A stretch of 38,566 nucleotides of DNA from the IMG/VR virus record IMGVR_UViG_3300027833_000109, positions 1 through 38,566 of that record; one strand, given 5' to 3'. The notes beneath the pieces were generated by a model that saw only the letters and a list, made by a program, of their open reading frames with translations, was not told where the DNA came from and made no database searches. This DNA comes from a virus. The position numbers and the translations under genes are program-made. The number at the start of each line of letters is the position of its first letter. Position 1 is the stretch's first letter. Shown in pieces: positions 8,801 to 15,926 of this stretch.

Positions 8801-11800
8801 TACCATTATGGAAGCGTTGAACAGTAACAAAGGGTTGGATCCTAAATACGGCAATATCACTCTAGCATTTGACGGCGGTGGTAAGCCCATCAAGTTGAAC
8901 TCGCTGCTAAAGAGCTACATCCCTGGCAAACCTGATCAACGACCCAAGCAGTTCATTCAGAATCTTAAACGCCAAGGCCAGATATTTGTCATCAAGCTAG
9001 GCCGAAAGCTGCGCAGAGCTCAAGTCATTGAGGTCGATGAAAGTAATATTCGAAAGATCCGAGACCCCAAAGTAAAGACAGAGGCTTTGTATACAGCATA
9101 TATCAAGCAGATTGAGAAGCTCGCCAAGCAAGATTTAGATTTCGTTATCAGCCAGCTGACTCCACAAGAGCGCGCTGATCTAAAAGTAAACGAGCTTACT
9201 GAAGAAGATCTTATTGAAGTCGATGAAAGAGAGGGTAGGCCACCTGTGCGGCAGCAACAAAAAGTTGTCGCCAACATGGACGACTTTGGCAATGAAGTAC
9301 GCCGCGTAGAAACAGCGGGCGAAGTAGAGGCGGCTGGAGTTGCGCAAGGTATAACTGGCGACGAAAAACCTACCCAGCTTATTGAGATGATCAAAGCTCT
9401 TCCCGAAGAAGAGCTTATTGCTATGGGTGAGCGTCTTGTTGCGGACGGGCGATATGAGCTACCTGATGTAGAAAAGCCAACAGAACGACGCGATCTGACC
9501 CCTAACCAAGGGCCATTTGATTTATTTGATGAGCGCGAAAACAACCCCGACCCTACACCTCTAGAAGCAGGTCGTGCGGGCGTCGGACGACAAGAAAGTG
9601 AAAACGCTCCTCTTGCTCGCGCACACCTTATGCAGATAACTCGTCTTCTTACCAAAAAAGGCGAAGATAATGTGCAGGCGGTCAGAGACAACATAAGACG
9701 TGTCACTGTGATCGACTATGCCCCAGGCTTGACTGAAGGCAAAGGACCAATAGTCGGTTGGGACAACGGTAAGAAAGAATGGATACGAGGAGAAACTTAC
9801 TTTGTCGAACCCCGTCGTATGACGCGCGAAGAAGCTGCAGACTATCGACAGGAAACAAGTATTCCTGTTGATACCATACAAATGACTGAAGAGAGCGCCC
9901 GCACTGAAGACGGCATCCCTCTCACCACAATGAACATCGAAGATGAGCGCAATGTAAACAGCACTCAGAACAGGCCGCTGGGTCGCGCACCAAGCACTGG
10001 CCCAAGCAGCCCTAAACCACAGGTGGATTTAGTAGGTGCGATAACGTTCCCGTTCGAAGGTATAAGCGACACAGTCAGCGCGTTGACTAGGCGCTTATCT
10101 CGCAAGATAAAACTCAAAACACCTATCGCAGTAATAGGGCTCAAAGGCTTCCAGGCTGCTACCCGACAGCAGATCGCGTCCCTGATTTCTGAAAAGCAAC
10201 AAAAAACTGCTAATGGCATGATAGCCATGAAAGCGTTGGAAACACTGGATCTGACTGACAAAAAGGCAGTTGGCGCATTTATCCGCAAAGCTGAAAAAAA
10301 CGGCTTGTTCGGTAAAGCCTATGCCGCACAAGTGCGCAAGGTTAAAAGTGACGCTGTTCTAGGGCACACCGCTGTTAGACGCGCTGCATATGATGCGCTC
10401 GGTCCGATGACTACTTCGTCACTTGTTGCAGAGCAACTGGCAAATCATTTTGTAGATTCATTCGGTAAACCTAATCGCAAAGGGTTCTTCAAAGGTTTCG
10501 AAGGCGGTGGCGTGGTAATGGTAAACGATCTCCACATTACTAACGAAGCTGCGCAAGCTATGGCTGCGGCACACGAGATAGGGCATGCGATCTTCCGCGA
10601 AGAATTAGATAGCACGTTACTAAATAAGCAATTGCTCCCACGACTGCTCGAACGTTACGGCAGGGATCGCAAGAAAAGCGCGCAGTATGACAACGAGCTT
10701 AAAGTCGGACGCGGGTTCGAAGAATGGTACGCTGATCAGATCGCCGCTTGGATCAAGAAGGACATGACTAAAGATAAGCGCGGCGCAAAGAACGCTGTCG
10801 ATAGTCACTTCAAACGTGTTGCTAACCGCTTTAAGCAGCTGTGGCGCGACATGAAGAATAGCGCCATATTCAAGCGTACAAACACTGTAGCGCCTGAGTT
10901 CGAGACTTACATGAACTCGGTGATGGAGACCCGTGAAGGTACACGTGAGGTAGTAGCCAGTCCGATCTTTGACGACGCAGGTAAAAAAGTTGGGTCTGCA
11001 TCAGCTATGGGTGCGGCACAGCCCACTGCTGAACAGCGCCAGGGAAAAGCAGATCAAGACGCACAAGCCGAACAACTGTTGCAACAGCGCCGCGACCAAG
11101 CTGCAAAGAATTTCGCACCGAAAGATTCTCAAGCCGAAGCTGATCAAGGCGGAGCGGGTAATACGCCTCCACCACCAAGCGATAGCATGCCAGAGCCGGA
11201 CGAACCGTCGTTTGAGCAGAAAGCTGTTGTGCAAGCTATCAAGCGTGAGATCAACATTCAGACAGGAGCCGCGGCCCGCGAAGCGCAGTTCAGACGCATG
11301 TTGGAAAGCATGCAACGCGACTTTTTGGCCAAGAACCCGTGGGCTACTCAGATACTCGGCGTGATCCGAACAGCCGATGGCATGATGCGCATGGTGGCTG
11401 GGGACGAGATCGCCGACATGTTCTACATGAAGTCAAACACCTCTGCGGGTCTTGGGTTTACTCAAGCTCGCCAGCTAGCACGAGACAAGTGGCGCGCAGG
11501 GTTGTTTGAGACAATAGGTGCAGACTGGACTACCGAAGACGTACAGGATGCTTTGCAAGAAGCTCAAGGTAGTACGCCTACCAGCGAGTTAAAGAATCCG
11601 AAGGCAGTGGCGATACGCAACTATCTTCAGCGTATGCACCAAGAATATGTAGCCCCATCAAACTCTGACATTGGTTTTCGTAATGATTATTTCCCTGTTC
11701 TTCTTGAGCTGGCGGAAATCGCAGCTGACCCCGATGCGTTTATCCAACTGATTGTCGACGCTAATAAGCGCGCGGGCGTAGAGACTGATATGAAGTCTCT

Positions 11801-13253
11801 GAAAAAGACAGTTAATAAACTAGTTAAGTACCAGGGCACTGTAGATGAAGGTGGTAAGCCTGACGATGCAGATATTTTAGATCCTGGGGCAGTTGTAGAA
11901 GCCACCCTCGAACTTACCAAGAACGTTGATCGATCATTGTTGCGTGATTCGCTATTCTTGATGGACCCAGAAGTCGCGTTGATGAAATACGTAGACAACA
12001 TCACAAAACGCGTAGAGTGGAATAGGGCGACAAAAGACGCAGACGGTAAAGACAAACTGCAGCCCCTGCTTGCAGAACTTACTGCGGAAGAAAAAGAGAC
12101 AGCTGAATCGGTTATCAACTCATACCTCGGTAACGTAACGCACCTGTCGCCTTTCTGGCGTAAGACCAATAGCTATCTTGCGACAATGAATCTGGTAACT
12201 CTATTGCCCTTTGCGACGCTTGCGTCACTGCCTGATTTTGCGGGGTCTATCGTTCAGACTAAAGAGTTCAAAGGTATTGGCATGGCGTTTAAAGAGATCG
12301 TCAATCAGGTTCAAGACAGGGAGGCTGCCAAACGCCTAGCTAATGATATCGGTGTAGTGATGCCAGAAGCGGCAGCTAACGCATGGATGTCTCAGGCTGA
12401 TAGCGACATGCTAGATCCTACCGCACGCGTTGCAACTGACACGTTCTTCAAGTGGACAGGCTTGCAGGCGCTAACCACCATATCTCGAGAGTTTTCCACG
12501 GGTATGGGCAGACAGTTTTTGATTGAGCATGCATATCATCCCACTGAACGCTCTGCTCGGTATTTGGAGCAACTTGGGGTTACAGCAGAACAAGTGCGCG
12601 CATGGAACGATGGTGATCAAACATTTGCCAACGAAGAAGGGCAAGCGGTAAAGGCAGCGCTTACTAGGTTTGTTGAAAGCTCAGTGCTAAGACCCAACGC
12701 CGCAGAACGTCCAATATGGGCATCTGATCCGCGCTTTGCGCTTGTCTGGCAGCTGAAGTCATTTATATATGCATTCAACAAAGTAATTTTAGAAGGTGTA
12801 CTCCGCGAAGGCAGAACCCGCTTCCAAGAAGGCGATTCAATTGCCGCTGCTATGGGGCCGATACTGATTCTGACTATGGCAGCATTTATGCCGTTGGCAG
12901 CTTTGGGACTTGAGCTTAGAGAATACGCCAAAGTCGGACTGTCGTACGCGCTCCCAGGTATTGACGGGAGCTTGAGATACTTAAAATCTGACAGCATGGA
13001 CTATGGTACATACTTCGGAGAACTGTTCAGCAGGGCAGGGTTAGACGGCCCGATCGGTATGTTGACTATGGCCCAACGATCAGGCGACTGGGGCGGTTCA
13101 GCTCTAGCGACTTTGCTCGGCCCGACCGCTGAACTCGCCGACAAAATACTACGAGATGGGCCCATAGACGGCGCGTACACTCGTATGAACTCACCCCAGG
13201 ATCAGGCCGGTATTCTTTTGGGTATCGGCGCTGTAGCGAGGACCGTCCTATGA
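5898..13253 (+). CDS. giant virion protein: lytic transglycosylase-like domain plus HExxH peptidase motif
   Basis: A 2451-residue protein starting at GTG 5898; no nearby ATG fits better. Residues 1-135 (GVRNNNWLNIRYNPSNDW, then AIFDDPVSGLRAADIVLKNY, RFAPPEDNN, VYAKFVADKMG) match the lysozyme/transglycosylase-like domain of phage structural proteins that open the cell wall. Residues 200-560 are Ala/Gly-rich helices. Residues 590-730 form a separate globular region ending before an acidic linker. HEIGH at 1559-1563 with GFEEWYADQ at about 1607-1615 forms a gluzincin-like zinc site (H1559, E1560, H1563, probable third ligand E1608 or E1609). Hydrophobic segments lie near 2090-2115 and 2314-2338. 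The layout resembles ejected polyvalent proteins and T7 gp16: it probably enters the cell with the DNA, drilling the wall and perhaps processing host or phage proteins. The target of the peptidase is unknown. Confidence 0.85.
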   Translation: MSNLGVRNNNWLNIRYNPSNDWVGQTGGDANNYAIFDDPVSGLRAADIVLKNYGAKHGIDNLNEAIYRFAPPEDNNPTPVYAKFVADKMGINPDDKIDLADPNIREKMIAAMVQFESPDATSLYSPTLMAQARGVSTSGVTNTTASTPAKQDAVSNFFNTMLPAQARKPEKPAPRQTTSSDAVASFVGSLGKDSALGFGDVVNSATYNAPIAPSGLIETFQRGMASGADQLSADLSYMGAAYSALVGDQKGVAASVENARIAEEFAAIPMEGLQNFSEFMEQPTVGGALEQAASGTGQLMSSVASTITGAGIGSIAMFFGKEGLKGAGRSAAKSIIKDSVEATAKKTATPDQQKIAQAAFEATKEAHVLARNGYLRKRSIQQGALGGAGLSEFAPLTGSNVSEALESGRDIDRAQAVRAGLVALPQAAIGVFGEAGLLKLLSREAARKSAGPNSVMGRLASVTGKNFAKGAALEGTAELAQEEIAIRNRMSMDDKFTDADANLRRLNALFVGSVGGGALAGGGAGTMQGVREVAGGNLVSGASSIAEKAADMSDSIKEFMTRADSTQDIADVDVDQTSQESERDINAQLLAMLDPSSSKEAVWISGTEPDPRYAKRRTPRKIDINGQVAYAAFVPGRGTIISTDIDVVNSVVKGGATDSVLSAALGYSATKTGGETAVFRVYDADGGIVSEEAVTVEPDAVKAAQAAAEKIMPEGGRVEFMSTEDAMADRARRADPDIRFMEDDDDVDVMEQDQDANEQVGDNEFEPEVRVHTFTNKGKIFESYQGVDGENTFDGINEARENYIETFGETDFSNPLNARMGKSMLNTAASLQRANPDELVTVRPNADGTFRIEIETTPDTQMIRFRDGKNGTQELSMSQFLTRSLNKAARSLPKFRTVNVKAPNREKKVAVNPVDLMNSGRRIVESNDPASGFMGGGAFQSSQQGIFAMLSELQMRGYEVDIGGVPLLTIMEALNSNKGLDPKYGNITLAFDGGGKPIKLNSLLKSYIPGKPDQRPKQFIQNLKRQGQIFVIKLGRKLRRAQVIEVDESNIRKIRDPKVKTEALYTAYIKQIEKLAKQDLDFVISQLTPQERADLKVNELTEEDLIEVDEREGRPPVRQQQKVVANMDDFGNEVRRVETAGEVEAAGVAQGITGDEKPTQLIEMIKALPEEELIAMGERLVADGRYELPDVEKPTERRDLTPNQGPFDLFDERENNPDPTPLEAGRAGVGRQESENAPLARAHLMQITRLLTKKGEDNVQAVRDNIRRVTVIDYAPGLTEGKGPIVGWDNGKKEWIRGETYFVEPRRMTREEAADYRQETSIPVDTIQMTEESARTEDGIPLTTMNIEDERNVNSTQNRPLGRAPSTGPSSPKPQVDLVGAITFPFEGISDTVSALTRRLSRKIKLKTPIAVIGLKGFQAATRQQIASLISEKQQKTANGMIAMKALETLDLTDKKAVGAFIRKAEKNGLFGKAYAAQVRKVKSDAVLGHTAVRRAAYDALGPMTTSSLVAEQLANHFVDSFGKPNRKGFFKGFEGGGVVMVNDLHITNEAAQAMAAAHEIGHAIFREELDSTLLNKQLLPRLLERYGRDRKKSAQYDNELKVGRGFEEWYADQIAAWIKKDMTKDKRGAKNAVDSHFKRVANRFKQLWRDMKNSAIFKRTNTVAPEFETYMNSVMETREGTREVVASPIFDDAGKKVGSASAMGAAQPTAEQRQGKADQDAQAEQLLQQRRDQAAKNFAPKDSQAEADQGGAGNTPPPPSDSMPEPDEPSFEQKAVVQAIKREINIQTGAAAREAQFRRMLESMQRDFLAKNPWATQILGVIRTADGMMRMVAGDEIADMFYMKSNTSAGLGFTQARQLARDKWRAGLFETIGADWTTEDVQDALQEAQGSTPTSELKNPKAVAIRNYLQRMHQEYVAPSNSDIGFRNDYFPVLLELAEIAADPDAFIQLIVDANKRAGVETDMKSLKKTVNKLVKYQGTVDEGGKPDDADILDPGAVVEATLELTKNVDRSLLRDSLFLMDPEVALMKYVDNITKRVEWNRATKDADGKDKLQPLLAELTAEEKETAESVINSYLGNVTHLSPFWRKTNSYLATMNLVTLLPFATLASLPDFAGSIVQTKEFKGIGMAFKEIVNQVQDREAAKRLANDIGVVMPEAAANAWMSQADSDMLDPTARVATDTFFKWTGLQALTTISREFSTGMGRQFLIEHAYHPTERSARYLEQLGVTAEQVRAWNDGDQTFANEEGQAVKAALTRFVESSVLRPNAAERPIWASDPRFALVWQLKSFIYAFNKVILEGVLREGRTRFQEGDSIAAAMGPILILTMAAFMPLAALGLELREYAKVGLSYALPGIDGSLRYLKSDSMDYGTYFGELFSRAGLDGPIGMLTMAQRSGDWGGSALATLLGPTAELADKILRDGPIDGAYTRMNSPQDQAGILLGIGAVARTVL

Positions 13254-13627
13254 GCATATTCACAGCATTACTTGGCCCAGTGGCCGATATTGGCAAAACG
13301 TTTCTGGCTAACAAAGCCGCAGAAAAACAGGCTAAGCACGAAGCCAAAATGAACGTTATCCAGAACGACGCAGACTGGGAAGCAAAGATGGCAGATGCCT
13401 CTGGCAGCTCGTGGAAAGATGAGTTTTGGACTATAATATTAGCTGTACCAATATTCATGGTTGGCTACGCAATCATAGCTAACGACATGACAGTTGTAGA
13501 TCGTGTGCGGCAAGCATTCTCAACGCTGAACGATCTGCCTGAGTGGTATCAGTACTTACTATTTATTGCGATCTCGAGTTCCTTTGGAATCAAGGGCGCA
13601 TCAAAACTTATGGGAATGCGCAAATGA
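13250..13627 (+). CDS. holin, GTA_holin_3TM-like
   Basis: A 125-residue membrane protein whose start overlaps the giant gene's stop (ATGA). An amphipathic N-terminus with AANKAAEKQAKHEAK-type charged helix is followed by WKDEFWTIILAVPIFMVGYA (membrane segment about 59-79) and LPEWYQYLLFIAISSSFGIK (about 93-115). The SWKDEFWT and LPEWYQYLL...SFGIKG signatures are those of the three-TM holin family first described for gene transfer agents. Holins permeabilise the inner membrane at a set time so that endolysin reaches the wall. It heads the lysis cassette and is coupled to the next gene. Confidence 0.75.
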   Translation: MSIFTALLGPVADIGKTFLANKAAEKQAKHEAKMNVIQNDADWEAKMADASGSSWKDEFWTIILAVPIFMVGYAIIANDMTVVDRVRQAFSTLNDLPEWYQYLLFIAISSSFGIKGASKLMGMRK

Positions 13628-13905
13628 CCGACCCAGAAACCAACCGACGGTTTGATCGTCTTGAACTGAAGATAGACAAACTGACCGAGGTGCTGACTCA
13701 TATCGCACGAATCGAAGAGAAGCTGGTTGGTACAGATGCGCGCCTTAAACGCCACGAGTTCCGCCTCGATGAAGGTGAAAAGAAGCTCGAAGAAGTTGCT
13801 GAGCAAGTAGCTACCAATAGTCAGGTCGTGAAGGTTGGCCAAGGACTTGTAGCATCTATATGGGCGGCATTGCTCGGCTTCGTTTTTTACTTATTTAGAG
13901 AATAG
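13624..13905 (+). CDS. XhlA-like coiled-coil, tail-anchored lysis protein
   Basis: A 93-residue protein. The start at 13624 overlaps the holin stop (ATGA) and is preferred over a longer frame running through the holin gene. Residues 5-65 form a charged heptad coiled coil (RRFDRLELKIDKLTEVLTHI, RLDEGEKKLEEVAEQV). Residues 74-91 are one membrane segment (GLVASIWAALLGFVFYLF) near the C-terminus. This coiled coil plus C-terminal anchor is the layout of the XhlA family in phage lysis cassettes. It may assist the holin or act as an inner-membrane spanin partner; no separate outer-membrane spanin was recognised. Confidence 0.6.
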   Translation: MTDPETNRRFDRLELKIDKLTEVLTHIARIEEKLVGTDARLKRHEFRLDEGEKKLEEVAEQVATNSQVVKVGQGLVASIWAALLGFVFYLFRE

Positions 13906-13907
13906 CA

Positions 13908-14208
13908 ATGACAGACTTTAAGTACTTCAAGATAGAAGATTTCGACTGCCAAGAGACTGGCGAGAATGAAATGCAAGAAGATTTTATTCACGAGCGGTTT
14001 TAGAAGTAAAAAGCACAGCGTTGAGAAGCGAAAAGCAGAACCAGGCACCCATGCACAGGGTATTGCCGCAGATGTCGCAGTACAAGGTGGCGCTCAACGG
14101 CGCGCAATTGTGGCCCATGCATTAGCGATGGGAATGTCTGTTGGTGTCGCAAAGGGCTTCGTACATGTAGATATCAGAAAGACCACGCCGGTCCTCTGGT
14201 GCTATTAA
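13908..14208 (+). pseudogene. broken M15-family endolysin (D-Ala peptidase), frameshifted by deletion
   Basis: The first frame (13908-14003) encodes 31 residues, MTDFKYFKIEDFDCQETGEN then EMQEDFIHERF and a stop. The +1 frame continues with TSGFRSKKHS, GTHAQGIAADVAV and GFVHVDIR to 14208. These are the N-terminus and the catalytic part of a phage M15 (Peptidase_M15_3-like) endolysin: zinc ligands His and Asp of HAQGIAAD and His of HVD are all present. Intact members have a helix of roughly 15-20 residues between FIHE and ITSGFR; here it is absent and the frame is lost. An internal ATG at 13966 could start an 80-residue product that keeps the ligands but lacks the N-terminal helices. Its activity is doubtful. 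The gene sits 2 bases after the XhlA-like gene. Confidence 0.75.
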
Positions 14209-14219
14209 AGGTATACATT

Positions 14220-14240
14220 TATTAGCTACGCTAATATAAT
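14220..14240 (+). promoter_or_regulatory. promoter/operator of the tail-fibre cassette (17-bp palindrome + TATAAT)
   Basis: A perfect 7-bp inverted repeat, TATTAGC-TAC-GCTAATA (14220-14236), overlaps a consensus -10 box TATAAT at 14235-14240, 23 bases before the next ATG. There is no good -35 hexamer. Four - strand gene starts carry the same palindrome in the same orientation or a close variant, so this is probably an operator-controlled promoter that starts the fibre genes separately from the lysis cassette. Confidence 0.65.
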
Positions 14241-14263
14241 CAACAAACCTATAGGTAGACTAA

Positions 14264-14638
14264 ATGGCGTATTTACAGACATTAAAATTAGTTACAGGCG
14301 ACACGCTACCAGAGCTGACTTTCACGTTGAGAGACAGCCAAACCGCCGCGTCAGGCAAAACGCTCGATAGCAACGACAGTACAACCTGGGCTCCTATCGA
14401 TGTTACAGGTGCCTCAGTCAAGTTACGGCTCAGAGAATTAGGTAGCACTACTGTGAAATCTACACTTACGTGCACTGTATCTGATGGCATAAATGGCAAA
14501 GTTATTACTGATTTCCCAGCTGGCACTTTAGACACCGCTGGAACGTTCGAGGGTGAACTGGAGATCACTTTTTCAAGCGGCGGCATTCAGACCGTGTATG
14601 ACCTGATCAAGTTCAAAGTACGGAGCGACTTTGACTGA
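14264..14638 (+). CDS. baseplate/tail protein with BppU-N-like domain
   Basis: A 124-residue all-beta protein. The pattern VTGDTLPELTFTLRDSQ, then DVTGASVKLRLRELGSTTVK, AGTLDTAGTFEGELEITFSS and TVYDLIKFKVR is that of the immunoglobulin-like N-terminal domain of baseplate upper proteins (BppU_N) and related phage tail proteins. In this position it probably anchors or decorates the fibre assembly. It is the first gene after the palindromic promoter and is followed by a TGATG overlap with the next gene. Confidence 0.65.
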   Translation: MAYLQTLKLVTGDTLPELTFTLRDSQTAASGKTLDSNDSTTWAPIDVTGASVKLRLRELGSTTVKSTLTCTVSDGINGKVITDFPAGTLDTAGTFEGELEITFSSGGIQTVYDLIKFKVRSDFD

Positions 14639-15477
14639 TGGCGGACAAGGTCGACATTACGTTTCTGGAGCCTAGCGCCGACGTTTCTGTCGTACAGATC
14701 GAAGCGGAAACAGCATACCAGCTTGTAAACGGGTCGATCACTTGGGTAGAAGCGCAAGCTACAGAAGTTGTTTTAGACCCTGACACGAAGAACAGATACT
14801 TCCGTGATGAGGCTTTCTCTCTTTCTGAGCAGGCGTCACTGCACCCTCAAAAGGTGACACTAGATTCATTTGGGTTTAGCGATCAGCAGATATTTGATGT
14901 CACGAAAGGCATAGCGGATCAGCTTTCGTTTAGCGAAGTAGTAGACATTTTGCTGATTATTGAACGGGATTTCTCGGATGCATACACGTTAGCAGACGTA
15001 AGTGTGCTGGCCGTTGATAAAGGCGTAGCAGAGACGTTGTCGTTCAGTGAAGTAACGGCGTTTGCGCTCGATGTAGCCAAGGCCGACTCAGTTTCTATTT
15101 TGGAATCCGCCGCTCTGGCACTGAGCAAACCAGCGGCTGATAGCTTATCGATGAACGATACGTTTAGTCGGGTAGCTACCTTTAGCAGAGCGTTCACAGA
15201 TGCATTCACGCTTGGTGATGCAGCGACTGTCGATGCGTTTACTAAAGACACCAGCGCCGCCAAGACGAACGTATTTGGCTTTACGGATACACAGACATTC
15301 GCAGTCGAAAAGCCGTTTGCTGACAGTACCTCGCTTACTGACAGTTTTTCATTTTCGGTCGATTTACCTGCGAGTGACTTAGTAACGTTGTCAGATAACG
15401 TTGTAATTAATTTAATTAGCTCAAACTCAGCCGTGCTGAACAGCTCGGCACTTAACACTTTCACACTTAACTCTTAG
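14638..15477 (+). CDS. repeat-containing tail-fibre protein
   Basis: A 279-residue protein starting in a TGATG overlap with the preceding gene. After a 60-residue head it consists of about ten degenerate repeats of 20-25 residues with the core ADxLSFSDxxxxxxxK, for example GIADQLSFSEVVDILL, GVAETLSFSEVTAFALD and PFADSTSLTDSFSFSVDL. This looks like a repetitive beta-structured fibre shaft. It ends with SSALNTFTLNS. Similar repeat proteins occur beside phage tail fibres. No enzymatic residues are apparent, and the exact place in the virion is unknown. Confidence 0.6.
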   Translation: MADKVDITFLEPSADVSVVQIEAETAYQLVNGSITWVEAQATEVVLDPDTKNRYFRDEAFSLSEQASLHPQKVTLDSFGFSDQQIFDVTKGIADQLSFSEVVDILLIIERDFSDAYTLADVSVLAVDKGVAETLSFSEVTAFALDVAKADSVSILESAALALSKPAADSLSMNDTFSRVATFSRAFTDAFTLGDAATVDAFTKDTSAAKTNVFGFTDTQTFAVEKPFADSTSLTDSFSFSVDLPASDLVTLSDNVVINLISSNSAVLNSSALNTFTLNS

Positions 15478-15488
15478 AGGTTTTTGAC

Positions 15489-15914
15489 ATGTTCAACTCA
15501 GGATTCAAATTAGTCGGCCACGTTAGTGTCGCTATTAACGATGAAGTGGTTCAAGAAATCCCGAACCTCGTCGTCACCACAGGAAAAAACTACGTTGCAT
15601 CTCGGATGAAAGACACCACCGAAGGCGCAATGAGTCACATGGCTGTTGGTACGGGCTCTACCGCCGCTGCAGCTGGCGACTCTGCTCTTGGTTCTGAAGC
15701 AGCTCGAGTTGCGTTGACTAGCACTACTGTCAACAACAACGAAATTACTTATGTAGCTACTTACCCATCAGGAACTGGGACAGGTGCTTTGACTGAAGCT
15801 GGAATATTAAACGCTTCGTCGAGCGGCACTATGTTGTGCCGTACCGTGTTCAGCGTGGTTAACAAAGGCGCATCTGATGCGATGACCATTACCTGGACTA
15901 TTACCGCTTCCTAA
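15489..15914 (+). CDS. conserved tail-fibre-associated protein
   Basis: A 141-residue beta-rich protein with an AGAGG-type ribosome site just upstream. The order VPNLVV-like EIPNLVVTTGKNYVASRMKD, MSHMAVGTGSTAAAAGDSAL, ALTEAGILNASSSGTMLCRT and DAMTITWTITAS matches a small domain found alone or within fibre proteins of many phages. It probably trims or caps the fibre shaft. No catalytic motif is visible. It lies between the repeat protein and the large S74 fibre in the same transcript. Confidence 0.65.
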   Translation: MFNSGFKLVGHVSVAINDEVVQEIPNLVVTTGKNYVASRMKDTTEGAMSHMAVGTGSTAAAAGDSALGSEAARVALTSTTVNNNEITYVATYPSGTGTGALTEAGILNASSSGTMLCRTVFSVVNKGASDAMTITWTITAS

Positions 15915-15926
15915 GAGAGGTTTTAG

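Noticed and set aside
5898-13253. N4-type virion RNA polymerase as the identity of the giant protein
   Set aside because: No T7-like RNA polymerase motifs were found. The N-terminus is transglycosylase-like and the centre has a zinc-peptidase motif.
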